Positions 8,770 through 19,355 are shown, counted from the stretch's first letter. The stretch: DNA of 26,507 nt from Larix sibirica (GCA_004151065.3 NWUY0304078463.1:1-26507); one strand, 5' to 3'. Made by a program: numbers and translations. The notes: generated by a model not told the origin, from the sequence alone.

Positions 8770-9649
8770 AAAATTGTGAAAGAATGATCAAGTTTGACCA
8801 TGTCTATAACAAAATACAACAAGGGATACATCTAAGAGATGATAAATTCATCTATGTTTCCCAAGTGAGAACAAGGGATAATAGAGTTGACTAAAAGTAT
8901 AAATTTTTGTAATGGTAGAAACATGAAAAACTACAATCTATGAAAACTAATGCACAAGTAACCAAACATAATTTGACTAAAAGAAATAATTAATACTAAT
9001 CACACGAAGGTGTAAGCCGGGAATTGCTAGCAAATCAATTTAATGCATAAAAAATCTATGGTATTTATCATTAACATTTGTAAATCAGTCTTCAACATTT
9101 ATAAGCTAGAAACCTTGAGCAAAGGTGCATTAATACGTTGGACTTGTATACAATATCAAAGAGAGATAAACGTGTCAAAAGAATGAAACCTTTTACTTAT
9201 AGATATTACATATATTTATACAATCTCCAAGTGATGTTTGGGTTCCCAAGCCACTATGTTTTAGTTACAATTCAATAATACAAGAATGAATGAATAAGAC
9301 CAACTGAGTTCTTGCTAGTTGTCGGTGAGAAAAAAGACATTTGTTTCCATGTCAATTGTGTTATCCTAGGTGTCTAATGACTATTTAAAATGTCATCTGA
9401 CATGCATGATGAATCATCAACTGATGTAGGTTATATATGATGATCAATCATTGTTAAAGGATGTGTGAGTCAACTAAGTTGATGGTCATTTGAGATTCTA
9501 CTAAGTAGTAAGTTCAGGGTTGTTTGAGGTTCAATTTAGTGGTGAACTGTACAGTTAATTGTGATATGACCAAGAAGATGATTGGGGACTATGAAAAATT
9601 TGATTTAAATCATTTCAATATTGGGACAAATCAGACCTTCACCCTTAAT
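8770..9649. other. No recognisable gene
   Basis: May include the 3' LTR of the gypsy relic at 9650-10927, because it lies downstream of that pol on the minus strand. A purine-rich GGAAATGGGGAGCA at about 9654-9667 on the minus strand could be its polypurine tract, but no second LTR was found to confirm this. Confidence 0.4.
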
Positions 9650-10927
9650 TTCCAATGCTCCCCATTTCCTATCTATATAGAAGAGGGAAAAAATGTGTTG
9701 ATTCAATGGTTGTATACCACTTACCATGTGCTAGTAGTTGTCCTAATTTCACCATCTAAAAATAATGGAACTTCTTGTGTTCATGTATGACATGCTTGTT
9801 GTCCAACAATGGTATCCATTGTAAGGGCCCTTAAACATTTGAGTGGATGCATTTTGGATCTTCAATCTACAAGTTAGTTTGTTCAAGAAATGGTTGAAAA
9901 TAAGGATAGAGAAAGTCCACATTAAATAATAGATATAAACCCAACTATGGTAGAATGTGATTTTCCTCAATTTTATTGCGTAAAAGTGTAAAGATCATAT
10001 CTCAAAGGCTTCAGTGTCTTGTATAGATCATTAAATATTTATATTTTTAGACACAACCGGAATTGATCCCCAATTTGGAACAAATGAGGTACACGATGCT
10101 TTCTATCTTGTGCCTTGGCTTTTTCAATAGATCTTTATAGCATCTCTTGTACCTACTTTTGGATCTCACAAATTTTATCCTTGAACTTGAGATCCTTGTT
10201 AATTTCTCACTATTCAAGTTCTATGTCATCGAAACAGCTAGTTGATTAAGGTGATAAGCATTGAGGGTTGAAATCCATAAAATACTTCAAATGGACTCCT
10301 GCCAATTGAATTGTGTTGAGATCAGTTCTAGATGTCTTATGTGTATGATAGTTTATCATGCCATTTTTATTGATGCTTGTGGTTTGTACACACAAATAAA
10401 TTGTACCACCGAGCGATTGAAAATATCAATTTGTCCATTTGTTTGAGCATGGAAGGTAGTTGATGTGGATAGCTGTATGACGAGTTGCTACTAGAGTGTC
10501 TTCCAAAATATTTTGTAAAACTAGTATCACAGCTGGTGATGATTGTAGTCTTTAAAACATAGTATTTCCAAACATGTTCAAATAAAATTTGTTCTGATTG
10601 CTGAGGATTTATAGTCTTCTTGCAAGGTATGAAGATAGCCTTTTTTTTTTTTTAAATCGACCACTAGCAAGATTTCATCATGATTGTGCTTGGTGATAAG
10701 ATATGCAAATAAGTAGTCTGTGGAGATAGACTCTCATGGTTGATCTAGAATAGGTAGAAGTGTGTACAAACCCTATATTTTTTTAGTGTCTTCATGATGG
10801 CACAAACCACACACAACTTGATGTATCTTCCAACATCTAACTTTGGTGAAGGCTAATAGAAATACTTATGCAATACTATAAGAATCTTAGATACTCCAAA
10901 GTAGCATGTTGTTTCATTGTAGTGTGC
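9650..10927 (-). pseudogene. Ty3/gypsy pol relic: integrase and C-terminal part
   Basis: Read on the minus strand, the order is that of a plant Ty3/gypsy integrase. First comes the zinc-binding region (YFGVSKILIVLHKYFY, then DVGRYIKLCVVCAI with CxxC kept). Then come the catalytic core pieces ESISTDYL, HNHDEILLVVD, AIFIPCKKT, FEHVWKYY, TTIITSCDTSFTKYF and TFHAQTNGQIDIFNRSVVQF. Next are SPFEVCFG-like remnants, and finally a C-terminal piece around HRVPHLFQIGDQ and KPLRYDxYTF. Integrase inserts the element's cDNA into host DNA. Stops and frame changes are frequent; a T-run at 10641-10653 causes one shift. The second zinc His is Tyr and the third catalytic acid appears as Asp instead of Glu. Upstream pol would lie beyond about 10930, but I see no match there before the gap. 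Confidence 0.8.
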
Positions 10928-11136
10928 AATCCAAATCAAGGTTATTGAGAAATATGCATAAACATACAACAATAACTCTGCTAACATGGAAATAAATAGC
11001 AAGAATCTACTAGTATATCCTTCTATCCATACACACACCAAATATTCAAATAGTAAGAAAGAGACAAGAGAAAAAGAATGGTACACCGGATATATGTTGT
11101 AAAACCCAAAATGGGGAAACATCCACAGGAAGGTAT
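10928..11136. other. No match before the gap
   Basis: The ORF ending in the integrase zinc-binding piece extends upstream to 11122 on the minus strand, but its first 65 residues are hydrophobic and do not look like gypsy pol. Confidence 0.4.
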
Positions 11137-11761
11137 NNNNNNNNNNNNNNNNNNNNNNNNNNNNNNNNNNNNNNNNNNNNNNNNNNNNNNNNNNNNNNNN
11201 NNNNNNNNNNNNNNNNNNNNNNNNNNNNNNNNNNNNNNNNNNNNNNNNNNNNNNNNNNNNNNNNNNNNNNNNNNNNNNNNNNNNNNNNNNNNNNNNNNNN
11301 NNNNNNNNNNNNNNNNNNNNNNNNNNNNNNNNNNNNNNNNNNNNNNNNNNNNNNNNNNNNNNNNNNNNNNNNNNNNNNNNNNNNNNNNNNNNNNNNNNNN
11401 NNNNNNNNNNNNNNNNNNNNNNNNNNNNNNNNNNNNNNNNNNNNNNNNNNNNNNNNNNNNNNNNNNNNNNNNNNNNNNNNNNNNNNNNNNNNNNNNNNNN
11501 NNNNNNNNNNNNNNNNNNNNNNNNNNNNNNNNNNNNNNNNNNNNNNNNNNNNNNNNNNNNNNNNNNNNNNNNNNNNNNNNNNNNNNNNNNNNNNNNNNNN
11601 NNNNNNNNNNNNNNNNNNNNNNNNNNNNNNNNNNNNNNNNNNNNNNNNNNNNNNNNNNNNNNNNNNNNNNNNNNNNNNNNNNNNNNNNNNNNNNNNNNNN
11701 NNNNNNNNNNNNNNNNNNNNNNNNNNNNNNNNNNNNNNNNNNNNNNNNNNNNNNNNNNNNN
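11137..11761. other. Assembly gap of 625 Ns
   Basis: An unbroken run of N. It probably hides more of the gypsy element. Confidence 0.99.
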
Positions 11762-11855
11762 AATTATAAAACCTTGTAAAGTCTTAGCGAATCTTTCACT
11801 AAATTATAAAACCTTGTAAAGACTTGGGGATTTTTTCGATAATCTATAAAACCAT
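11762..11855. repeat. 40-bp tandem repeat, 2.3 units
   Basis: AATTATAAAACCTTGTAAAG occurs at 11762 and 11802, and a shorter variant, AATCTATAAAACC, begins at 11841. The array may extend into the gap, which could be why assembly failed there. Confidence 0.75.
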
Positions 11856-12793
11856 ATATAATAAAAAATATATATTCATTAAACTGTAATATCTATAACA
11901 AAAGCCATTATCCATTGCTTGTTGAGTCAAGATAAGATTTATTTTATTTGTTGCCTATTCACACAAGATTTCTTCAAGCAATTCCATTAGGATACAATTA
12001 CATAATACTAAATTTGACTAAAATCCTTGCTTTTCCCTTCTCCTAAGTAACACATCAACCACTTGAAAATTTTCATAGGTGGTACTAGTTCATCTAGTTT
12101 GTTGTATCAAAAAATATCCATGAAATTTATTTGAAGATATAGTATGTGCAAGAAACTCAAACCCTTATTCAAATTGATCCATTCAATTCAATAACTTAAG
12201 GTCAATTTACAAGTTGCAAAAGCATCCAACTAGTTACAAAGATTGGCATATCAACTTTACTTATGAATTCAAATAGCCATCATGATAGTCTCAAAAATTC
12301 CCAATTATCCATAATTGACTAGAATTCCAAAATCAAGAATAAAGAGAGAGAACAAAAGCAAACACCACATAATTTACACATCACAAATTGAGATACTTCA
12401 AAGTTCATAGTTTAAAAAGCATAAAAGGGATGCACCATTTACATATTATACCCCATAAATTTGATCTCAATATTGTCAACTTACCTCTTTAAAATGTCTA
12501 ATTGGCTTTGAAAGGGACTACTTCCTAGGCTCCAATGTTCAATGAATGGCGCCATGTGAACCTCTGCAAGATCTACAAAATCATATGAATATCCTTCACA
12601 AATGTATTATGTTGATAGGAAATATATCCAACACTAACAAGGTTTTGTAAGATCAAATACCAATAAGGGTGGTGTTGCAACGCAAATGATCCACATGAGA
12701 GTGGTATAAGTTCTATTATCTTAACAGAAAAATCGATCTTTAAAAGTTTCATGCAAATCTTAAATTGAGCTATGGATGCCTTGGCATAGTTCC
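11856..12793. other. No recognisable gene
   Basis: AT-rich, with stops in all frames. Nothing identifiable. Confidence 0.5.
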
Positions 12794-13030
12794 TTATCCA
12801 AGAACAACATCTACAAATCTATCATCAAACAAGAAATTGGTTCCTATTGGCTTTATACTAGATAATAACATGAGAATTATACCAACTTCAATGTCAATAG
12901 GAAATTGTGAAATGGTTAAATGCTCTAATAAGCACAAATCATCTACAAAATAACATTCTAGCATCATGGGAAGCTTGTAAAAGTTGCATCCAAGGAACCA
13001 TGGATTCATAAAGAGGCCCCTGCCCTCCAT
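12794..13030 (-). CDS. Unidentified ORF, 78 aa, possibly part of a dispersed repeat
   Basis: A minus-strand frame starting MEGRGLFMNPWFLGCNF and ending VDVVLG. No known domain recognised. The DNA of its first part (13004-13030) belongs to a 74-bp repeat found inverted at 19373-19446. There the same reading begins MAGGGLFMN and then runs out of similarity. The ATG is conserved in both, which suggests a shared ancestor that may have been coding. An overlapping plus-strand ORF exists and cannot be ruled out as the real one. Expression and function unknown; it may simply be element debris. Confidence 0.25.
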   Translation of the reverse strand: MEGRGLFMNPWFLGCNFYKLPMMLECYFVDDLCLLEHLTISQFPIDIEVGIILMLLSSIKPIGTNFLFDDRFVDVVLG

Positions 13031-13077
13031 AGACTAGGGCATTCTATTATCAATGCATTCCCTATCCATCCAAGTGG
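13004..13077 (+). repeat. Dispersed repeat, left member of an inverted pair
   Basis: ATTCATAAAGAGGCCCC through CCCTATCCATCCAAGTGG matches the reverse complement of 19373-19446, roughly four bases in five by eye. Similarity was not seen on either side. Confidence 0.75.
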
Positions 13078-13851
13078 TGAACTCCATGATGAATAAATCT
13101 TTTTCAATGGATGGATAACCATGATACCTTGTAGGAAATAACCCCAAGTTGCCTCAATCTAAGTCTGGAGCTTTTTCAATGAATCCCAAAACCATTGACC
13201 TTGCAAAATATGACATGTTCAATTAATATGCCTCCTCCTCACTAATGCATATTAGATCAAGCTTTGAAATGTTCTCCATATAAAAGGATGGGAAATGGGA
13301 TTTCTTAGACACCAAAAAGGAGTTTGGTAAAACTATATAAGTACCTTAATTTTTCCTAGAACTAAGGAGAGTTTCTTTAAAAAAATGCATTTTATGCTTG
13401 ATAACTCCATTTTCTATAGAGAATTTTCAAACACTAGTGAAGGAGCTCCATCCATCATTATTGGTTTAGCCCATAATCCAATCATCAAATGTACTATTGA
13501 ATCCTCTCTAATTTTAGATTTACATAACACTCACTACTTACAAGTTAAAATCAACTACTTCTAGTATAATAGAATCCCTTCCTTGATTTGAATCTTTATT
13601 TAACACTGACCGATTCTATAGTGTTCACTTGCAAAGTGAAAGGCCACCTGCTAGAAACTCCCATAAATCTAAATCCCTCTTGCATCCAAATATGTAATTC
13701 AATATTTTTGTGAAACAATTTTCAAACCTTCTTTTGTGTCTAGCACAATTCACACCAAATAGTTTTAAAATGGAGCGATTCATCTTTCCTCTTTGAGAGT
13801 CCCCTTAGATGTTGTTATTGATACCTCCCAAAGGAACCTCTACCCTAGAGA
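13078..13851. other. No recognisable gene
   Basis: AT-rich. No element boundaries or coding motifs seen. Confidence 0.5.
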
Positions 13852-13985
13852 AAGGTGTTGTTTCACTGTAATCCCATCCACGCAATGATCAAGGTGTTGT
13901 TTCACTATAATCCCATCCATGCAATGATCAAGGTGTCGTTTCATTGTAATCATACCCACGCAATGATCAAGGTGTTGTTTCAATG
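13852..13985. repeat. 39-bp minisatellite, about 3.4 units
   Basis: Units start at 13852, 13891, 13930 and 13969 with AAGGTGTTGTTTCA or a close variant; the last is partial. At 39 bases the period is 13 codons. On the minus strand every unit stays open and reads close to DHCVDGITVKQHL. On the plus strand the units are open as well, with a TAG just upstream. No larger ORF contains them. Confidence 0.9.
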
Positions 13986-14237
13986 CCAAAATGGTCAACA
14001 TAAAGAATTGGTGTTGTATTTTTTTGTTTTATGAATGAAAAGAAAATTTGTTTTTTTTTGGATTGCATATTGTTCTTCCATTTTTTACATTCTTGATTTG
14101 GAAACCTTCTAGCCGATGGCTACACATCTTCAAAAATATCATCATGTGGAACTGGAAAATACATATTTTGTTCTAGCATTTCAATGGGTAAATGATTAGC
14201 TACTACAGACTTCCATTATAATTGCATAATTCTAAAA

Positions 14238-14480
14238 ATGAAGATCATGAATTTTATTAATCCATTTGGGTTATCTAAAATATTGTTAATGTTAATAGTA
14301 CTCAGTAAGCCTCTAAAAGAAAGAATGATTTCCCCACATGAAGAGAAACAAAAGGAATTTTTGAAAACGAAGAAATTGTATTGTGAACATGATCTTCAAT
14401 CCTCCTCAGATAAATTCCTGAAACAAATGTACAAAGAACTCATACTCGGGAAATGTGAACCAACAAGAAAAGACGATTGA
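14238..14480 (+). CDS. Hypothetical ORF, 80 aa
   Basis: Begins MKIMNFINPFGLSKILLML and becomes strongly charged, ending KCEPTRKDD. The hydrophilic, Lys/Glu-rich second half is less AT-biased than neighbouring DNA and could be an exon or gene fragment. There is no recognised domain. It ends 20 bases before the left arm of the fold-back element. No upstream signals were identified. It may be a chance ORF. Confidence 0.25.
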   Translation: MKIMNFINPFGLSKILLMLIVLSKPLKERMISPHEEKQKEFLKTKKLYCEHDLQSSSDKFLKQMYKELILGKCEPTRKDD

Positions 14481-14499
14481 CCTACAGTGAGATACCCTT

Positions 14500-14760
14500 G
14501 AAATAAAGAGTATTTAATATAAAATAAATAATAATATGAGAGAAAAAAGAGGGTTAAATTTAATAAAATAAAAGGATTGATTGGAATGAGGTTAAAAGGG
14601 TTGAATAAAAGAAGTGAAATAAAGAGTACTTAATATAAAATAATTAATAATATGATAGAAAAAGAGGACTAAAATTATTAAATAAAAGGCTTTACCTAGA
14701 ATAAGATGAAAAGGGAGTGAGTAAAGGTACTTAAGTAAAGAGAATTAAATACAAAATAAC
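14500..14760 (+). repeat. Left arm: 116-bp tandem units
   Basis: Units start at 14500, 14616 and about 14732 (partial) with AAATAAAGAGTATTTAATAT or variants, followed by an AT-rich body with GAGAGAAAAA and GGTTAAAAGGG. Confidence 0.8.
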
Positions 14761-15140
14761 TCTCTCTTTTGAAACTTGCATAAAAGAACACATAGTTGAC
14801 ATTACCTGTATAAGTGAAATACAAAATCAGCCATTGCTGAGCACTTTTCTAAAACAAAGCACCTCATTCAATTCAACCAAACAAAAATTTCAACAAATAA
14901 AAAAAAACCCTTAAACAACATCAACAAAGAAGATGGCTTAAAACTCAGTCAATCTTGAACCCTTATTATTAACAAAATTTATAATCCCTCTTAAAACTCT
15001 CTAATCATCTTTGGAATCTTTTTAAATTTTTCTAGTCATTTATCAATTGTTCATTTCAACCATCATTATCCTAACGTCTTCTTAACTATCTCATATTTTT
15101 TGTTTTTATCCTATTTTAAAATTATTATTTTTCTTTTCAT
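14761..15140. other. Spacer between the inverted arms
   Basis: AT-rich with A-runs on the left half and T-rich on the right half. No reading frame of note. Confidence 0.5.
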
Positions 15141-15500
15141 AATCAATTTTTCACCCAACCCCATCATTTTAATAATTTTAGCCGTCTCTTTTCTCTCATA
15201 CTATTAATTATTTTATATTAAATACTCTTTATTAGTTTATTTCACTTTTTTTATTCACCTCCTTTTAACTTTATTCAAATAAATCTTTTATTATATTAAA
15301 TTTATCCTTCTTTTTTCTCTCATATTATTAACTATTTTATATCAAATACTCTTTATTTATCTTCTTTTATTCACCCCCTTTTAACCTTATTCTAATAAAT
15401 CTTTTTTTATTTTATTAAATTTAATCCTCTTTTTCACACATATTATTCACTTATAATTTTTTCATAAATTAATACTCTTTATTTTACTTTTATTTACCCC
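15141..15500 (-). repeat. Right arm: about 125-bp tandem units, inverted
   Basis: The reverse complement of the left-arm unit (AATACTCTTTATT core) occurs near 15220, 15347 and 15471. Left and right arms share the sub-blocks for AGAGTATTTAATATAAAATA, GAGAGAAAA and GGTTAAAAGGGGGTGAATAA. Confidence 0.8.
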
Positions 15501-15656
15501 CCTTTATCATCTTTTGGTTATTTCTTAACCTAAATCTAACAACAAATTATCCCTCTAAACATTATAAATAAAAATTGTTCACTAATGCATCTTTTCATAA
15601 ATTCTTATGTGCTACACATAAATCTCTTGCGCTACTTTCTACTTCCTTGAAGATGA

Positions 15657-16133
15657 GTAGGGTTTCTACTTGAAACATCAGATTCAAATGCCCAACATAG
15701 TGAAAATCCAAAAAAGAACATGGACAATCAAGACAGTTGCGAAAGTCTAAATCGTGATATTAATCCCTCATCGGAGTGGCTTGTGGAGACTCAACCAACA
15801 GCATTTGACAATGAAAGCATATCTTGGATGGATTTCAATCCACCTCCATGGAAAAATGATCTTAGCATTGTTGTTGGATCGATACCTTTAGGTCAAGGGG
15901 AATAGAGTTGGAATCCCTTATCAGAGTCTTCTCATGTTGAGGACATGGGGGATGTGGACACAGATGGTGTTTTATGTGATTTGATTCTAGAGTCTAGACT
16001 CCAATTATTAATTATTACTATGCTTATGTTTGATCAAAGAAACCATGATCCACCACTCAATCCTAAGAGATCAGAGTATCCTACTAAGACAAAGTTCGAC
16101 ACAAATGTCTGGAGTTATCCAAGTTTGGCATAA
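15657..16133 (+). pseudogene. Long reading frame with a single internal stop, family unknown
   Basis: One frame is open for 158 codons from 15657 to the TAA at 16131-16133, apart from a TAG at 15903-15905. It reads GFLLETSDSNAQHSENPKK, then ESLNRDINPSSEWLVETQPT, ISWMDFNPPPWKNDLSIVV and VGSIPLGQGE. After the stop comes SWNPLSESSHVEDMGDVDTD, with a Pro/Lys-rich tail. The composition (Ser, Asp, Pro, Trp) looks like a real protein segment, not AT-rich noise. An ATG is at 15720. I do not recognise the family. It may be an exon of a host gene captured near the fold-back element, or part of a decayed gene. The sequence before 15657 has a stop in this frame. Confidence 0.45.
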
Positions 16134-16589
16134 AGAGAAAACATCAAAATTGAGGCAATTTATGCACATAGAAGACACTCCAGAATGAAAGCAACACATG
16201 AAAGGAAAGTGACACATTATAATTTATTTGGTATTTAATTATAAAAAAAAAACAAACTATTTTAAAATTTTCTATGACAGAAACTTTACATAGAATTAGT
16301 TATATTTAAAAGAAAAAGTATATTGTGCATGAGAAATAATTTGACAACCCAAAAACAAAACTAATTTGACAACCACTTATTTCCACAAAATTAAACACAA
16401 TTGAAACAATATATTTCTCACATAAATCCCAATCGACAAGCAAGTCGACAACAACACCATTCCAACAAGGTCTAGATCTGGGAGATCTTAGGGAGGCTGT
16501 TGTCCCCCATCAACTAGACCTATGTTGGGTTTTTGTCTTAGGCCCCCCTCTTGAAGAGGAGAGACAGGAAATGAACTAGTTCTTCTTCA
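16134..16589. other. No recognisable gene
   Basis: AT-rich to 16440, then more balanced sequence. Broken frames only. Confidence 0.45.
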
Positions 16590-16980
16590 ATCCCTTTTGG
16601 ATAATGTTTTATCATGCACTTTTTCTTTTCAAACTCAGAGGCTAGGAGGAATACTTAAACAAAGGAGGATGGCCACCCATGAAACATTTTCTCCTCTTCC
16701 CCCAGAGATAGGTCCAAGGGGACTTTGAGGCTCCACTTGTACCCTCTCCAAGGCATCCATCCATGGATTTTTTGGATTTTGGCCCTTAGCAATCCATACA
16801 TCACTCTAGATTTCCCAACAACATCATTTATAGTATTGGTTCTTAGATGTTAGATTAGATCTACTTTTGTTTTTTATAGGAGTGAGCTTTGCTCCCACCC
16901 TGTATTGATACTATTGTACTTATCAGTACCATTGACCTAATTGTGGTCATTTGTTAGACATTAATAAAATTTCCCTGGAC
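16590..16980 (+). mobile_element. Possible LINE 3' end
   Basis: The stretch ends GTGAGCTTTGCTCCCACCCT, then TGTA-rich sequence, then TTAATAAAATTTCCC at about 16959-16973. This layout is common at the 3' UTR end of plant LINEs. No ORF2 homology was found upstream, so this is a style match only. Confidence 0.3.
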
Positions 16981-16984
16981 TTGC

Positions 16985-17212
16985 CAACATATTTCCTTAT
17001 TCTTTTTCCTTGGAATACAATTCATCCCACACTCAAGCCAAGAAGTGAGAATGAGATCATGTGGTACCTTGCTAGTCCCATCAACAATTGGTTCGTGAAG
17101 AGCCCCAATCCACAATCATCTCATGGAGAGAAAACATGTCACAAGTGGGATTTGAACCTAGGTGGGGACAATAACATTCCTCCTCTTAACCACATGAACT
17201 AGACCCATAAAT
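16985..17212 (-). mobile_element. tRNA-derived SINE
   Basis: On the minus strand an A-box-like TGGTTAAGAGG (17182-17192) is followed by a B-box GGTTCAAATCC (17148-17158). Their first bases are 34 apart, as in tRNA genes and tRNA-derived SINEs. The 5' end is near 17212 (GGGTCTAGTTCATGTGG). The body runs to an A-rich end around 16985-17013. It is not a tRNA gene: no cloverleaf or acceptor stem closes. SINEs are transcribed by RNA polymerase III and move with LINE enzymes; a possible LINE 3' end lies next to it. Confidence 0.6.
17148..17192 (-). promoter_or_regulatory. Internal Pol III promoter (A and B boxes) of the SINE
   Basis: A box 17182-17192 and B box 17148-17158, both on the minus strand. 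The B box differs from the GGTTCGAATCC consensus only at the CpG, now CA, as expected from methylation decay. Confidence 0.6.
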
Positions 17213-18836
17213 GTCCTTTGAACCATAAGAGTTCCATAGGGTCAAGCTACTGGCAATTCCCTTTACACCATTCTGGATTCATATTTTAACTACTCATTTC
17301 GAAATGAATGAGGAAAATTAAATTCCTTTGGATATATTTATGACCTACAATTGAACAATACAATGAGAATTCACATGCTCTAGCTATCCAAATGTCAAAT
17401 TGTTTCCAAGCCTTGTATCCATTGCCTTCACCCAATTGTCGTTATTTGACTAATATGTGTTGTTTAACTTGATTATATGCACACGTTGGATTTTTGTGTG
17501 TGTGGTAGGAAGCACATATCTCCCAAGATTCAAAGGCAAAAGAATAGAGAAGAATTCTACAAAAATATAGAAATGTGGCAGTGGTATTAAAAATAATCCA
17601 GAGGCAACCATAGCATTAGAGGACACAAATCCTCCTATAGGATTTCCTACCCACAATTTCTACAGGAAACTATCTTAGATGTATAAAAATTTGTTGAGAC
17701 CACGAAGTAGTCCCATGAGCAATAAATACTTTTTATACATGAAGGAGGGTTGCTATGTCCATATGTCTTACTTGCACAACATTGTTGCTCATACATAGTT
17801 GTTCCCTTGCATTGATGTGATCTAATGTTTTAACATGGCATATTTGAATGATAGAAATATATACTTGAATAATAACTTGGTGAATTCATTATGCAGACCG
17901 TTATTCATCATAAATAGAGCATCCCTCTGAATTTCTCTATATAAATAAGAATTCTCTATATACAATAAGCATAACTGAAGATGGTCACTAAGCAATTATT
18001 GTCAAAATACCAATGCAAACTATAACTATCACAAGAACATTTTATTTCTGGAAAAAACAATGTACAAATGCTTCTAGTTCTTTGGTTTAAAGCTATTACT
18101 CCTTCAAGATAAACTGAAGACTTGGAAATGAAAATTTGTTATATTAAAAGAGTATTTCATCAATGTCAATTTGCATGAACGGATGTTGCATGCTTGGCAA
18201 GTAATTTTTCTCAACTTATACATCAACCTTCTTCTATTATAACTTTTTTTAATGCAGGATACTGCATGTTGTGACTCAATGTATTTTGTGGTGACTATGC
18301 TTCAATATGGTGTACAAACTAAACATTGATTTTTAGTTAGACCTATACTTGAGAAGATCATATTTCTTTTTCCAACAAGTTTGAAATGTAATAAGCACAT
18401 TCAAAAATCAACAGTTTCTTTATCTGATGGATGTCTTCCAAGTTTCCTTTGTAAATGTGTTTTTCCTACTCTAGTTCTAGAGAAGGTCTCCATTAAGTAC
18501 ACCTGAATACATAGTATAAAATCTGTCTAAAACTTCTCATCAAAATGTTCATGACAGAGTATCCTTCTTAGCCTAAAAAATTAGCCTATTGTTATCAGTC
18601 CTCTTATTCCCATACCAAATGTAACAAATGCCATTAGATTCCCATGTTCTTAATGGTTTGGCAATTTATTTGGTTCTATTCTACCAATGAACATATGTTG
18701 AGAATTCAATCTCTTGTTGTATTCAAATTGATTCCGATGATTTCTTCCTGCATTTGAAAGGCTATATTTAGGTTTCAAAACTATCCTCACATTTCACTAG
18801 AAGCATTGCACACATTAAAAGGACTAACTCCACAAA
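17213..18836. other. No recognisable gene
   Basis: Both strands are full of stops. A minus-strand ORF (17450-17656) has no motif. A T-rich tract ending TTTAATGCAG near 18258 looks like a splice acceptor, but there is no convincing exon after it. Confidence 0.45.
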
Positions 18837-19355
18837 CCATATCAAACCTACAGTGGAAGTATCTTCTTCTTGGGGTAGGTTATTAGCATTTTCTCATCAC
18901 AAAAATTTGGTGTGAATGGTCCTTTCAAGGCCAAATCACAAAATCTAAAACTGAGATACCTCAGATATAAAATTGATGCACTTCAGTATCCCAATCAACA
19001 ACACAATTGGTATTGAATACATTGTTATCAGGATTGAACATGGTTCCATCTTGCATTAATAATGATGAAGAGGCCAGAGTAAGTGGCAAAAAAACATGGA
19101 CCATATCAAACCTACAAAAGGACTATCTTATTCTTGGGGCATGGCATTAGCATTTTCTCGTCACAAAATTTTGGTGTGAATAGTCAGGTTTTTTAGGGCC
19201 AAATCACAAAAAGCTAAAGCTGAGTGTGATGCCCCGGGGATAAAACTGTTGCACTTAATTGTCCCAATCCATGACATAATTTTCACTCAATACCTTCTTA
19301 TCTAGATTGAACATCATTCCATCTTGCATTAATAATGACGAAGAGCTAAAATTGA
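18837..19355. repeat. 264-bp tandem duplication
   Basis: CCATATCAAACCTACA begins unit 1 at 18837 and unit 2 at 19101. Shared landmarks include TTAGCATTTTCTC, GGCCAAATCACAAAA and CCATCTTGCATTAATAATGA. The units differ at many positions and by small indels, so it is moderately old. Neither unit has an open frame of note. Confidence 0.8.

Larger units (their letters stand above)
14500..15500. mobile_element. Fold-back (inverted minisatellite) element
   Basis: Two arms made of the same repeat unit in opposite orientation surround a spacer of about 400 bases. The left arm has about 2.3 units with a 116-bp period; the right has about 3 units with a 125-bp period. Such long, internally repetitive inverted arms are typical of fold-back type DNA elements. 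The spacer (about 14760-15140) has no coding frame. Alternative explanations are an inverted duplication of a satellite, or two adjacent insertions in opposite orientation. No target-site duplication was identified. Confidence 0.55.

Noticed and set aside
8591-8791. Minus-strand ORF rich in Tyr, Ser and Ile
   Set aside because: It is a translation of the AC/AT and GATA microsatellite, not a gene.
9524-9790. Plus-strand 88-codon ORF with a plausible protein look
   Set aside because: The minus strand at 9650-9790 continues the gypsy pol C-terminal region, so this is probably a shadow frame.
11078-11779. 233-codon ORF
   Set aside because: Almost all of it is the N gap; only about 20 residues are real sequence.
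17140-17212. tRNA gene on the minus strand
   Set aside because: A and B boxes are present but the acceptor and anticodon stems do not close; a SINE fits better.
17450-17656. Possible Ty1/copia RT start on the minus strand (NWVKAMDTRLG just below 17450)
   Set aside because: A single short resemblance with no YVDD, GKK or KWV-type motif near it; not enough support.
18200-18330. Splice-acceptor-like T-rich tract ending TTTAATGCAG
   Set aside because: No open, protein-like exon follows, and such tracts are common by chance in T-rich DNA.
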